Assembly: GCA_048158365.1 (NCBI GenBank)
Contig: JBLLNL010000003.1
Strand: one strand, 5' to 3'
Source of the DNA: Azoarcus_F sp048158365
Lineage (GTDB): Bacteria > Pseudomonadota > Gammaproteobacteria > Burkholderiales > Rhodocyclaceae
Length of the DNA: 64,000 bases
Shown here: positions 19,817-30,510 of the stretch, one piece after another
Layout: the number at the start of each line of letters is the position of its first letter
How positions within the stretch are numbered: the stretch's first letter is position 1
Notes under the pieces: generated by a model
Databases searched by the model: none
What the model saw: the letters and a program-made list of their open reading frames with translations, nothing else
Told to the model about the DNA's origin: nothing
Program-made: the position numbers and the translations under genes

Positions 19817-19846
19817 TTGACGCTCTATTTTGAAAACCGCTATATT
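19817..19846 (+). promoter_or_regulatory. Promoter of the tRNA-Met gene
   Basis: TTGACG at 19817-19822 and TATATT at 19841-19846 with an 18-base spacer match the sigma-70 consensus well. The -10 ends 12 bases before the first base of the tRNA. It lies in the gap divergent from miaB. Confidence 0.7.
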
Positions 19847-19858
19847 AGCAGGCTTGTT

Positions 19859-19935
19859 GGTGATGTAGCTCAGACGGTTAGAGCGATGGATTCATAACCC
19901 ATAGGTCGGCGGTTCGATTCCGCCCATCACCACCA
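19859..19935 (+). tRNA. tRNA-Met (CAU), elongator
   Basis: A complete 77-base tRNA with encoded CCA. The acceptor arms are GGTGATG and CATCACC, the D stem GCTC/GAGC, and the T arm GGCGG-TTCGATT-CCGCC. The anticodon loop TTCATAA gives CAU. The G1:C72 pair excludes the initiator tRNA, and the sequence is unlike tRNA-Ile2. The last pair of the anticodon stem is an A-C mismatch (31-39). Confidence 0.95.
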
Positions 19936-19942
19936 TGACTTC

Positions 19943-19971
19943 AGGGGCTTGCAGCGATGCAAGCCCTTTTT
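19943..19971 (+). terminator. Rho-independent terminator of tRNA-Met
   Basis: A 9-base-pair stem (19945-19953 with 19958-19966) closed by GCGA and followed by five T residues at 19967-19971. It lies 8 bases after the tRNA CCA end, so the tRNA is transcribed alone. Confidence 0.9.
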
Positions 19972-20116
19972 CAGTCATGGCCGGAGACGAGGTTCTCCGC
20001 GCAGGATCCGCGCGGTGGACGGGGGCTCCATCGGGACAGGAACATCATTGGCCATCGATTCGGCACTCGAGCCCGCGACTGCTCGGCAGGCAGCCGAGGC
20101 CGCGCGGACACGACAC

Positions 20117-20404
20117 TCACTTGAATCGATCGGCGGCGTCCCTGAAGGCCTTCGACATGCTGTCCCAGGCCGATTCCATGCCGTGACGCAGGCTATCCCA
20201 CACGTCCTCGCTGGCGGCCTCGAGTTCGCGCATCCTCTCACGCGCATGCTCGCGCTGCTGTCGCATCGTGGCAAGCTGCTCCTCATACTTTATCTTCATG
20301 CCGGCCTCGGCCTGTCTTGTCCTGGCCTCGAGTTTCTCTATATCGGCATTCCACTCATCGATCTTCGCCTTCATCTTCTGCACATAAGCTTCACGGCTGC
20401 TCAT
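20117..20404 (-). CDS. Small coiled-coil protein, sll1863-like stress protein family
   Basis: A 95-residue, highly charged, all-helical protein. Residues 5-65 read as a continuous coiled coil (KMKAKIDEWNADIEKLEAR and similar), followed by a short amphipathic end. It resembles the small proteins annotated as sll1863-family stress response proteins, whose molecular role is not known. No signal peptide or membrane segment. It is a single gene, convergent with tRNA-Met and divergent from the sodium channel gene. Confidence 0.75.
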   Translation of the reverse strand: MSSREAYVQKMKAKIDEWNADIEKLEARTRQAEAGMKIKYEEQLATMRQQREHARERMRELEAASEDVWDSLRHGMESAWDSMSKAFRDAADRFK

Positions 20405-20572
20405 CTCGATTTTCTCCTTCAGTCGGCCCGTGTCAAGGGCATGTGTGTCGGTTGACGCGACGATGACGCCATCGTTCCCGAACTCCTGGCTGCGGCCCTA
20501 AGGTCCAGGACTGCTAGAATCGCCGCGACCCGAACTCCTATCACCGTCCGTCGTTCGCAGCACTCCGCATCC

Positions 20573-21406
20573 ATGATCGCCCTCCAGAAACTCGTCGAAT
20601 CCTCCCGTTTCCACCGCTTCGTGATCGGCGTCATCATCATCAATGCGATCACGCTCGGCCTCGAAACATCGGCTACTGCGGTCGCGGCTGCAGGCGGGCT
20701 ACTGTATATGTTAGACCGCATCGCGCTCGCGATATTCGTGGTCGAGATCGCGCTGAAGCTGATCGTGTATAGGCACAACTTCTTTCGCGAAGGCTGGAAC
20801 GTTTTCGACTTCCTGGTGGTGGCGATCACGCTGGCGCCGACCGGTGAAGGCCTTGCGGTGCTGCGCGCGCTGCGCATCCTGCGTGCGCTGCGCCTGGTGT
20901 CGGTCGTCCCGTCGATGCGCAAGGTGGTCAATGCCCTGCTCAAGGCCATCCCGGGCATGACCTCGGTGCTGACGCTGCTGCTGCTGGTGTTCTATGTCGC
21001 CGCGGTGATGTCGACGAAGCTTTTCGGCGCATCCTTTCCCGAATGGTTCGGCACGCTGGGGGCGTCCTTCTACACGCTGTTCCAGGTCATGACGCTGGAG
21101 TCGTGGTCGATGGGCATCGTGCGCCCGGTGATGGACGTCTACCCGATGGCATGGATGTTCTTCATCGTCTTCATCCTGCTGACCACCTTCGCGGTGCTGA
21201 ACCTGTTCATCGCGATCGTCGTCGATGCGATGAGCGTGACCGAACATCAGGAGCAGGAAGAGACACGCGCACTGGTCACCACCGATCACCAGGAACTGAT
21301 GAACGAATTGCGCGCGCTGCGGGAGGATCTGGGCGAACTGCGGCGCTCACGCGAGCAGACCTCCCATGCCCCGCATGATCGCCCGCCAGGACCACTTCAG
21401 CCCTGA
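20573..21406 (+). CDS. Voltage-gated sodium channel, NaChBac/NavMs type
   Basis: Six-helix ion channel subunit (277 aa) that should assemble as a homotetramer. S1-S3 lie in residues 15-90. S4 has arginines every third position (Arg98, 101, 104, 107). The pore has the selectivity filter TLESWSMG at 174-181, identical in this stretch to what I recall for the Magnetococcus channel NavMs, with Glu175 or Glu176-equivalent charge typical of bacterial Na channels. The cytoplasmic tail after S6 ends in a predicted coiled coil (about 235-262), as in this family. It stands alone. Roles proposed for such channels include motility and pH homeostasis; none is shown here. Confidence 0.93.
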   Translation: MIALQKLVESSRFHRFVIGVIIINAITLGLETSATAVAAAGGLLYMLDRIALAIFVVEIALKLIVYRHNFFREGWNVFDFLVVAITLAPTGEGLAVLRALRILRALRLVSVVPSMRKVVNALLKAIPGMTSVLTLLLLVFYVAAVMSTKLFGASFPEWFGTLGASFYTLFQVMTLESWSMGIVRPVMDVYPMAWMFFIVFILLTTFAVLNLFIAIVVDAMSVTEHQEQEETRALVTTDHQELMNELRALREDLGELRRSREQTSHAPHDRPPGPLQP

Positions 21407-21527
21407 TCCAGCGACGGTGCGTGTCGAACCGGCTTCAAGCTCGTTCGCGCGGGGAACATTCGCGACGACAGGCATCGCGACAGACCCGGATCACGCGTGA
21501 TCGCCGCAGCGCCCGATCGGGCTTGAG

Positions 21528-22430
21528 TCAGCGCAAACGTTCGGCGAGATGGCGACGAACCGAAATGGCGCTGCCCAGCCATCCCAGAAAGGCCGCAAAG
21601 CCGAGGATCGCCAGGATTTCGGCGGCGCCGGGTCCAGCCAGCACGAAGACCGCGCCGTAGGTGGTGGCAAGCCCCTCGACCGGCGAGCCGAGCGCGCGCA
21701 CCATCATCCACACGGTGCCGAGCGCCACCAGCCCACCCAGCAACCCCTGAAGACTGCCGAACCAGTAGAACGGGCGCCGGATGAACGGATCGGTCGCCCC
21801 GAGCAGACGGGACACGTCGATCTCTGGCCGCTGGGTCAAAATCTGCAGACGAATCGTGTTGAAGGTCACGATGACCAACGCGAAACCGAGCAGGGCCGCG
21901 AGCAGCAGCACCGCTGACTTTCCCAGGTCGAGCAGGGCATTGAGCCGCTTCACCCACGCGGAGTCCAACTGCACATGCTCGACCGCATCCCATTCGATGA
22001 AGCGCGCCTCGAGCCGCTCGTAGAGTTCCGGATCGTCACCGCGCGGGGTCACGACGAAGGCATCGGGCAAAGGGTTGGCCGAGAGCCCGCCGAGAACGTC
22101 ACCCAGGCCGCTCTGTTCGAGATGGCGCAATGCATCGTCGCGCGACACGAACCGGTAACTGGCGACACTGGCCTCGCGCCGCAGGCGTTGCTCGAGCGCG
22201 GCAAACTGTTCGGCACCAGCCTGACGGTCCATGAAGATACTGATCTCGGGGGTGCCCGACACACCACGCGCTAGCGTGGCGACGTTGTCGAGCAACACAT
22301 AACCGGCCGCCGGCAGCGACAACGCGATGCCCACCACCAGCGCCGAGAGCAGCGTCCCGAGCGGCTGCCGCACGAGTCGACGGATCGCCTGCAGGGCCGC
22401 ACGGCCATGAAGAGCGAACCATCTCATCAT
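21528..22430 (-). CDS. ftsX: Cell division protein FtsX
   Basis: Inner-membrane subunit of the FtsEX complex, which regulates septal peptidoglycan hydrolases. The 300-residue protein has a short cytoplasmic N-terminus, a first membrane helix at about 25-48, a periplasmic domain, and three further helices after residue 170. It overlaps ftsE by four bases. The order ftsY-ftsE-ftsX is the conserved proteobacterial one; rpoH, which often follows, is not present in the following bases. Confidence 0.94.
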   Translation of the reverse strand: MMRWFALHGRAALQAIRRLVRQPLGTLLSALVVGIALSLPAAGYVLLDNVATLARGVSGTPEISIFMDRQAGAEQFAALEQRLRREASVASYRFVSRDDALRHLEQSGLGDVLGGLSANPLPDAFVVTPRGDDPELYERLEARFIEWDAVEHVQLDSAWVKRLNALLDLGKSAVLLLAALLGFALVIVTFNTIRLQILTQRPEIDVSRLLGATDPFIRRPFYWFGSLQGLLGGLVALGTVWMMVRALGSPVEGLATTYGAVFVLAGPGAAEILAILGFAAFLGWLGSAISVRRHLAERLR

Positions 22431-23089
22431 GGCGCGTCCCCGACCAGAATGCCCTTGCTCAGGGCCAGTCGCCGCGGACGGTAGCGCGCGAACAGGTTCT
22501 CGTCATGAGTCGACACCAGCACCGTCACGCCCGCCTGATTGAAGGAATTGAACAGGTCGGCGATCTCGGACGCGTAGGCGGCATCCAGATGCGCGGTCGG
22601 CTCGTCCGCGATCAGAATCGCCGGCCGGTTCACGATGGCCCGCGCGATCGCGACCCGCTGCTGCTCGCCACCGGACAGTGCGGCCGGCATCTCGTGGTCA
22701 CGACCATCCAGCCCGACCCGCTCCAGCGCGGCAGCCACCCGGCGCGCTGCGTCGCGCGGCGGGTGGCCGGTGATCAGCAGCGGAAGCATCACGTTGTCGA
22801 ACACGTTGCGATCGAACAGCAGGCGGCTCTCCTGCAGCACCAGGCCGAGACTGCGGCGCAGATAGGGGATGGCCGAGGGTCGCAGGCGGGACACGTCCTG
22901 GTCGTTGATGCGCACGACGCCCTCGGTCGGACGCTCGATCACCGGAATCATCTTCAGCAGCGTGCTCTTGCCCGCCCCGGAATGTCCGGACAACACGACC
23001 AGTTCGCCGTGTCGCAGCTCGAAACTCACGCCGGCCAGCGCAACGTAATTACCCGGGTAGCGCTTGACGACCTCGTCGAAGACGATCAT
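22427..23089 (-). CDS. ftsE: Cell division ATP-binding protein FtsE
   Basis: ABC ATPase of the divisome FtsEX complex. It has 220 residues with Walker A GHSGAGKS at 35-42, signature LSGGEQQR at 138-145, and Walker B ILIADE at 158-163. Length is normal. The gene overlaps both ftsY and ftsX by four bases, so the three are translated from one message. Confidence 0.96.
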   Translation of the reverse strand: MIVFDEVVKRYPGNYVALAGVSFELRHGELVVLSGHSGAGKSTLLKMIPVIERPTEGVVRINDQDVSRLRPSAIPYLRRSLGLVLQESRLLFDRNVFDNVMLPLLITGHPPRDAARRVAAALERVGLDGRDHEMPAALSGGEQQRVAIARAIVNRPAILIADEPTAHLDAAYASEIADLFNSFNQAGVTVLVSTHDENLFARYRPRRLALSKGILVGDAP

Positions 23090-24192
23090 GAGTCGGCGTC
23101 GGCACCCGGTGTGCGGGCGAACAAGGCATCGACGAACTCGCGCGCCCGGAACGGCTGCAGGTCGTCTATGCCCTCACCCACCCCGATGAAGCGAAGCGGC
23201 TTGGGCGACTGACGTGCGATCGCCGCGACCACCCCGCCCTTGGCGGTGCCGTCCAGCTTGGTCAGCACCAGGCCGGTGACGCCGATCGCGGCATCGAACG
23301 CCTTGACCTGGGTCAGCGCGTTCTGGCCGATGTTGGCATCGAGCACCAGCAACACCTCGTGCGGCGCGCCCGGGTCGGCCTTCCCGATGACCCTGCGGAC
23401 CTTCGCGATCTCCTCCATCAGGTGCAGCTGCGTCGGCAACCGGCCGGCCGTGTCCGCGAGCACCACGTCGATGCCGCGCGCCTTGGCCGCATTGACCGCG
23501 TCGAAGATCACGGCGGCCGAATCCCCGGACGCCTGCGCGACCACGGTCACGTTGTTGCGCTCGCCCCAGGTCTGCAACTGTTCGCGGGCAGCGGCGCGGA
23601 AGGTGTCGCCGGCCGCGAGCAGCACGCTCTTGCCCTGCGCCTGAAAATACTTGGCCAGCTTCCCGATCGATGTCGTCTTTCCCGAGCCGTTGATGCCGGC
23701 GATCATGATGATGAAGGGGGAGTGACCGCCGACATCCAGTGGTTGCTCCAGCGGCGCGAGGATTTCCAACAAGCCCTGGGCCAGCGCCTGTTGCAGCTGA
23801 TCCGCGGTCTCGAGTTTGTCGCGTTTCCATCGTTTGCGCAGCTGATCGAGCAGATGTTGCGTCGCTTCGACGCCGCAGTCGGCCATCAGCAAGGTGGACT
23901 CGAGTTCCTCGAGCAGGTCCTCGTCGATCCGACGTCGACCGAACAGGCCGGCCAACCCGCCCCCCAGTTGCTGACGGGTGCGGCTGAGTCCGGCCTTCAG
24001 ACGATCGGCCCACGAAAGTCGCGTTGCGGGCTGCGGAGCAAGCTCGACCGCCGGGTCACGCATTTCCGTTTCGCCCGATGCCGGCTGTTCCGCAGCTGGC
24101 GCATCGGCCACCGCCTCGTCTGCAATGGGTGACGGTTGCAGCTGCTCCGGCTCGGACTTGGGCTTGGGAGACTTCTTCAGGAAACCAAACAT
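23086..24192 (-). CDS. ftsY: Signal recognition particle receptor FtsY
   Basis: SRP receptor GTPase that docks ribosome-SRP complexes at the membrane. The 368-residue protein has a short acidic/Pro-Ala N-terminal region (about 1-58, much shorter than in E. coli), the N domain from about 60, and the G domain with GINGSGKT at 166-173, DTAGR and TKLDG. It is divergent from the first M16 peptidase gene, 150 bases away. Confidence 0.96.
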   Translation of the reverse strand: MFGFLKKSPKPKSEPEQLQPSPIADEAVADAPAAEQPASGETEMRDPAVELAPQPATRLSWADRLKAGLSRTRQQLGGGLAGLFGRRRIDEDLLEELESTLLMADCGVEATQHLLDQLRKRWKRDKLETADQLQQALAQGLLEILAPLEQPLDVGGHSPFIIMIAGINGSGKTTSIGKLAKYFQAQGKSVLLAAGDTFRAAAREQLQTWGERNNVTVVAQASGDSAAVIFDAVNAAKARGIDVVLADTAGRLPTQLHLMEEIAKVRRVIGKADPGAPHEVLLVLDANIGQNALTQVKAFDAAIGVTGLVLTKLDGTAKGGVVAAIARQSPKPLRFIGVGEGIDDLQPFRAREFVDALFARTPGADADS

Positions 24193-24342
24193 GGCGACTC
24201 GGGTCTGTGTGAATGTTCTTCAGGAACGGGTGCCGGACGGATTGACGCTAAGATGCGCGGACGGGGCGAACGCCTCAGCCCGCTCTGCGTGCGCCGGACA
24301 GGGCCCGTTGGGCGCAAATTCTACCAGACGCAGGACATCTCC

Positions 24343-25713
24343 ATGATTCGCCAACTCGCGAGCAATACATGCGTATTCGTCTCCGGCCTGTTGCTGGCCG
24401 GCACACTGCATGCCAACCCTTTTGAAACCACCCTGGACAACGGTCTGAAGGTGATCGTCAAGGAAGACAGGCGTGCTCCATCGGTCGTTCACATGGTCTG
24501 GTACGGTGCCGGCGCGATGGATGAACCGGACGGCGTCTCGGGTATCGCACACATGCTGGAGCACATGATGTTCAAGGGTACCGAGAGCATCGGGCCGGGG
24601 GAGTTCAACCGCCGCGTGTCGGCCGTCGGCGGGCGCGACAATGCCTTCACCGGTCGGGACTACACCGCCTATTTCCAGCAGATCCCGCCCGAGCACCTCG
24701 GACAGATGATGATGCTCGAGGCCGACCGGATGACCAATCTGCAGCTCGCGCACGAGCAGTTTCTGCCCGAAGTCCAGGTCGTGAAGGAGGAACGCCGTCT
24801 GCGCACCGACGACAACCCGCGGGCACTGGTGTTCGAACAGCTGATGGCCACGGCCTTCCAGGGCCACCCCTATCGCCGACCCATCATCGGCTGGATGTCG
24901 GACATCGAGGCCTACACCCTCGCCGACGCCCAGCGCTGGTACGACGACTGGTACACCCCGAACAACGCGAAGCTGGTCGTCGTCGGCGACGTGGATCATG
25001 AAGCGGTGTTCGAACTGGCTCGGCAACACTACGGGCCGATCGCGAAACGCGAGCTGCCGGCGCGCCGGATCACCGACGAACCGCCCCAGCGGGGTCCGCG
25101 CCACACCGTGGTACGCGCACCGGCCGAACTGCCCTTCGTCGCGCTTTCGTGGCGCGTCCCGACATTGCGCGATCCGATCGAGGATCGCGAAGTCTACGCG
25201 CTGGAGGTGCTCGCCGCAGTGCTCGACGGCTATGACGGCGCGCGCCTGCCGCGACGCCTGGTCCGCGAAGGTCAGGTGGCGGTTTCCGCCGGCGCGAGCT
25301 TCGGCGGCAGCGGACGCGGCCCGTCCCTGTTCACTCTGACCGCGTCGCCAAGCGAGGGGCGCACCGTCGCCGAGGTGGAGGCCGCCTTGCGGGCCGAGAT
25401 CGCTCACATCGCGGTGGAAGGCATCGACGAGGACGAGCTTCATCGGGTTCGCACCCAGGCGGTCGCGTCGCAGGTGTATAAACGCGATTCTCTGATGGGA
25501 CAGGCGATGGAGATCGGCTTTCTCGAATCGGTCGGATTGTCCTGGCGTGACGACGAGGCCTTGCTCGAGGGGATTCGACGCGTGACCGCCGACGAGGTGC
25601 GGGCAGTCGCCGCCAGGTATTTCGACGACACCACGCTGACCCGGGCCGAACTCGCACCACTGCCGACCGAGGGCGCGCCGCGCCGCCTGCCCTCTACCGC
25701 ACTGCGTCACTGA
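24343..25713 (+). CDS. M16 family zinc peptidase, catalytic type
   Basis: Exported M16B metallopeptidase of 456 residues from ATG 24343. A signal peptide ends after LHA near residue 24. The inverted zinc motif HMLEH provides His70, Glu73 and His74, and the distal Glu is in VVKEERR (Glu148 or Glu149). All residues for catalysis are therefore present. It is followed after 16 bases by a second M16 gene lacking them; in the family such pairs form heterodimers. Substrate unknown; peptide clearance in the periplasm is likely. The same pair lies upstream of rsmD in other gammaproteobacteria. Confidence 0.93.
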   Translation: MIRQLASNTCVFVSGLLLAGTLHANPFETTLDNGLKVIVKEDRRAPSVVHMVWYGAGAMDEPDGVSGIAHMLEHMMFKGTESIGPGEFNRRVSAVGGRDNAFTGRDYTAYFQQIPPEHLGQMMMLEADRMTNLQLAHEQFLPEVQVVKEERRLRTDDNPRALVFEQLMATAFQGHPYRRPIIGWMSDIEAYTLADAQRWYDDWYTPNNAKLVVVGDVDHEAVFELARQHYGPIAKRELPARRITDEPPQRGPRHTVVRAPAELPFVALSWRVPTLRDPIEDREVYALEVLAAVLDGYDGARLPRRLVREGQVAVSAGASFGGSGRGPSLFTLTASPSEGRTVAEVEAALRAEIAHIAVEGIDEDELHRVRTQAVASQVYKRDSLMGQAMEIGFLESVGLSWRDDEALLEGIRRVTADEVRAVAARYFDDTTLTRAELAPLPTEGAPRRLPSTALRH

Positions 25714-25729
25714 CAGGAACGAGATCGAC

Positions 25730-27090
25730 ATGATGAGAGTGGATGCGATATACAAGCTGTTGGGGACCCTGGCAATCGCGATGCTGGCCGGAACGGGTGT
25801 CACCTGGGCCGGACCGGACATCCAGCATTGGGAATCCGAGTCGGGCGCGCGCGTGTTCTTCGTCGAGAGTCGTTCGCTTCCGATGATCGACGCGCGTATC
25901 GATTTCGCGGCGGGCAGCGCCTACGATCCGCCGGAGCTGAAAGGGCTGGCTGCCATGACCCGTTCGCTGCTCGATACCGGTGCGCAGGGGCTGGACGAGA
26001 ATTCGATCTCGGAGCAGATCGCCGACACCGGCGCACAATTCGGCGGCGGGACCGATCGCGACCGCAGCGGCCTCACCGTGCGCACACTGTCCAGCGAAAC
26101 GGAACGAGAGGCCGCACTCGCGCTGGCCGCACAGTTGCTTGCCCGGCCGACCTTCCCGGCCGACATCCTGGAACGCGAACGCAATCGCGCCATCGCCGGC
26201 TTGCGCGAAGCGCTCACTCGGCCGGCCACGCTCGCCTCCCGCGCATTCAATGCGGCCGTGTTCGGGACGCACCCATACGGCAAGGAGACCACCGAGACGT
26301 CGCTCGGCCGGATCACGCGGGCGCATCTGGTGGATTTCCATCAGAGCCACTATGGCGCACGCAACGCGACCGTCACCATCGTCGGGGACGTCGACCGGGC
26401 CGGGGCGGAGCGCATCGCGCAGATGCTCACCGCCGCGTTGCCGGACGCCGATCCGCCGCCGGCCCTGATGCCACCGGCGATGCCGCCGCGCGTGACCGAG
26501 CGCATCCCCCACCCCTCCGCCCAGGCGCATGTCGCGGTCGGCATGCCGGGCATGGCCCGCGAAGACCCCGACTACTATCCGCTGCTGGTCGGCAACCATG
26601 TGCTCGGGGGCGGCGGCTTCACGTCTCGACTGACGCGGGAGGTCCGCGACAAACGGGGGTACGCGTACAGCGTGTTCAGTTTCTTCCACCCGCATCAGGT
26701 GGCCGGCCCATTCCAGATCGGTCTGCAGACTCGCGGCGGCCAGGCCGAGGCTGCGCTCGACGTGGTCGAGGAAGTCCTGGCCCAGTTCATTGCCGACGGG
26801 CCGACCGAAGACGAGGTGCAGGCCGCGCGCGACAATATCATCAACGGCTTCGGCCTGCGTCTGGACGCGAACAGCAAGATTCTCGACCATGTTGCGATGA
26901 TCGGGTTCTATCGTCTGCCGCTGGACTGGCTCGAAACCTACACGGAGCGGGTCGCGGCGGTCGACGCGGACGCGATCAGGGACGCGTTTGCACGCAGGAT
27001 CCGGCCGGAACACCTGGTTGTCGTCATAGCGGGCGGCGACGGCGACCGTCCGACCGGCGATGACGCAGCTCAAGGTGGAGCCGGCGCGCG

Positions 27091-27094
<4 letters not shown>
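25730..27094 (+). CDS. M16 family peptidase-like protein, non-catalytic partner
   Basis: A 454-residue exported M16 protein with a signal peptide (cleavage near 27, TWA-GPD). The M16 fold is intact, with GGGGFTSRLTREVRDKRGYAYSV in the C-terminal half. At the place of the zinc motif it reads LAAMTRSLLDTG, so the HxxEH ligands are missing. It should bind peptide but not cleave, and act with the catalytic M16 protein encoded just upstream. Its stop overlaps the rsmD start. Confidence 0.92.
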
Positions 27095-28385
<1,291 letters not shown>

Positions 28386-28406
28386 TCGAACCCTGGGAAG
28401 CCCGGG

Positions 28407-30365
28407 TCAGGCTGCAGTCGACAGCGTCTCGGGCGACTCGGCGGGCAGGCCCAGCGTAGCGGAAATCTGGGCCTCGATCGCCTCCAGCTCCTGCAGTTGC
28501 TGCATCATCGAAGCTTCGGCCTGGTACAACTCCTGCACCCGTTCCTCCAGCGTGTCGGTCGCCTGATGGATGCGCTTCACGCTTTCGAGCCTGCGCTTGA
28601 GCTGAAGCTGGTACTCGCGCACCTGGGTCTCGAGCGGCGCCATCACGGCCCGCAGCCAGTGTTCGACATCCCGATTCGCGAGTTCGAAGGTCCGCCTGGC
28701 CTGCACCGCCACCGTCTCGAAAAATCGCTGGGTCAGCGCATGCTTCTCGGTCGTCACCAGCGTCAGCGTGGTGTTCAGTTGACGATTGAAAGCCGCCTCC
28801 AGCCGGTCCAGCTCTTTCTCGTAGCGCAGCGTCGAAAAACTCTCGGGCGGCGTGAGCTTGAGCCCGTGCTCCACGCTGAAGCGGCGGTACATCGAATCGA
28901 GCATCGTGGTGATCTCGCGAATCTCGTCCGACGACATGGCCAGATTCGAGCGCAGGTGCTTGAAAAAGCCCTCCATCGCGTCGCGCAGGCCCTTGGTGAA
29001 GGTCGACTCCAGCATCGCATCCCGGGTGCGACGGGTTTCGTCCCGCAGCGCGTCGAGTCCGAGATGGGCCAGCAGATTATTGGTCAGGTTCGAAAACACG
29101 CTGCGCACCGCATAGTACTTCTGCAGCCCCTGCTCGAACTCATTCTTCTCCATCCGGATCTTGCGCATCATGTATTCGATGACGCTCTGGTTCTTGCCCC
29201 GCAGATCGGTCAGTTCCTTGAGCTGTTCGCGCACACCACCGAGCCGGGCGAGGATCAGCTCGCGCGTCTGACGCGCCACATCCGACACCTCTCCGATCGT
29301 GCCGTCCCGAACGATCTGCTGCTTGGTCGGCAGCACATCCTGCGCCAGCGCCCGCTCGAGCGCAGGAAGACGACTGCGCTCGACCAGGGCCTGATCGCCG
29401 TTTATCCGGCCGACCAGTCCCTTCTGTGCCGAAACCGGAAAAACATTGCGCTCGGGCAGATCGAGCGTCGAAGCGACCTGCCGGATCTGCCGCTGGATCT
29501 CGAGTTCGATCCGATCCTCGTCACGCAGTCCGTCCCACAATCCGTCGATCTTGTTGAGGGCCACCAGACTGCCCCTGCCATGTCCGAGTCCGGACTGTAC
29601 ATACTCCCGCCAGACCGCGAGGTCGCTCTGTGTGACGCCGGTATCCACCGACAGCACGAACAGCACCGCATGCGCGTTAGGCAGCAGCGACAGTGTGAGC
29701 TCCGGCTCCGCACCGATCGCATTCAGCCCCGGGGTATCCAGCACGATCAGGCCCTGCTCAAGCAGCGGATGCGGAAACTGGATCGACGCATGGCGCCAGC
29801 TCGGAATCTCCACCAGCCCATCGGCACCCGGCTTGAGCCCCGCCTCGCCGCGCGGATCTACATGGAACCCGAGTGCAACCGCCTCGCCCTCAGGGACACG
29901 CTCGGTTTCGCCGACACGGGCGAGTGCGGTCCGCAGATCCTCGGCCGACGACGGATTCAGAGGCTGGATCAACCACTCGTCCGGATAACGCTTCAGTTCG
30001 GTGACGCTGGCGCTGGTCCGGCGCGAGCGAATCGGCAGCAGGCGAATCTCCGGGCTCGCGCCGGCCGACCATTGAAGCTCGGTCGGACACATGGTCGTGC
30101 GTCCGGCGCTCGAGGGCAGCACCCGGTCACCGAAATCGGAGAAAAAGATCGCATTGATCAATTCGGACTTACCGCGGGAGAACTCGGCCACGAAGGCCAC
30201 GGTGAGCTTGTCCTCGCGCAGACGATCCAGCACGTAACTCAGCCTCAGATCGGCCTGGGCATCGCTGACATCATTGCGGGTCAACCACCGGCGCAGCGTC
30301 TCGACCGAGGTCGCGGCGCCATCACGCCACTGGGCATAGGCGGAGAATTGATCGGCAAGACTCAT
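28407..30365 (-). CDS. Dynamin-like GTPase
   Basis: Large GTPase of the bacterial dynamin family, 652 residues from ATG 30365. G1 is EFSRGKS (61-67), G2 Thr near 90-91 (AGRTTMCP), G3 DTPG at 210-213 and G4 NKID at 271-274. The C-terminal half (about 370-640) is a long helical stalk with a coiled coil. No evident membrane segment, so any membrane contact would be peripheral. Such proteins remodel or repair membranes in the few studied cases. It is convergent with the ferredoxin and upstream of nothing obvious; mutM precedes it on the same strand. Confidence 0.88.
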   Translation of the reverse strand: MSLADQFSAYAQWRDGAATSVETLRRWLTRNDVSDAQADLRLSYVLDRLREDKLTVAFVAEFSRGKSELINAIFFSDFGDRVLPSSAGRTTMCPTELQWSAGASPEIRLLPIRSRRTSASVTELKRYPDEWLIQPLNPSSAEDLRTALARVGETERVPEGEAVALGFHVDPRGEAGLKPGADGLVEIPSWRHASIQFPHPLLEQGLIVLDTPGLNAIGAEPELTLSLLPNAHAVLFVLSVDTGVTQSDLAVWREYVQSGLGHGRGSLVALNKIDGLWDGLRDEDRIELEIQRQIRQVASTLDLPERNVFPVSAQKGLVGRINGDQALVERSRLPALERALAQDVLPTKQQIVRDGTIGEVSDVARQTRELILARLGGVREQLKELTDLRGKNQSVIEYMMRKIRMEKNEFEQGLQKYYAVRSVFSNLTNNLLAHLGLDALRDETRRTRDAMLESTFTKGLRDAMEGFFKHLRSNLAMSSDEIREITTMLDSMYRRFSVEHGLKLTPPESFSTLRYEKELDRLEAAFNRQLNTTLTLVTTEKHALTQRFFETVAVQARRTFELANRDVEHWLRAVMAPLETQVREYQLQLKRRLESVKRIHQATDTLEERVQELYQAEASMMQQLQELEAIEAQISATLGLPAESPETLSTAA

Positions 30366-30510
30366 GCTCGACTCACGGTCGCGCCTCCGCCGGGGCCGAG
30401 GACACGGGAATGTTGAGGTTACAAAGGATAGCGCCGAAATGTGCGCCTTCCAATCATCCGTGCATTCGACATGACGGGCGGCAAGCACGTCGCGACGGAC
30501 GCCCGCGCCA

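Noticed and set aside
19859..19935. Initiator tRNA-fMet or tRNA-Ile2 (both with CAU)
   Set aside because: G1-C72 is paired, unlike the initiator, and the body does not match tRNA-Ile2.
24220..25821. 533-codon minus-strand frame opposite the first M16 gene
   Set aside because: Shadow of the peptidase gene; the peptidase shows signal peptide and zinc motif, this frame shows neither.
28497..30416. 639-codon frame opposite the dynamin-like gene
   Set aside because: Antisense shadow of the GTPase; composition is not that of a protein and there is no ribosome site.
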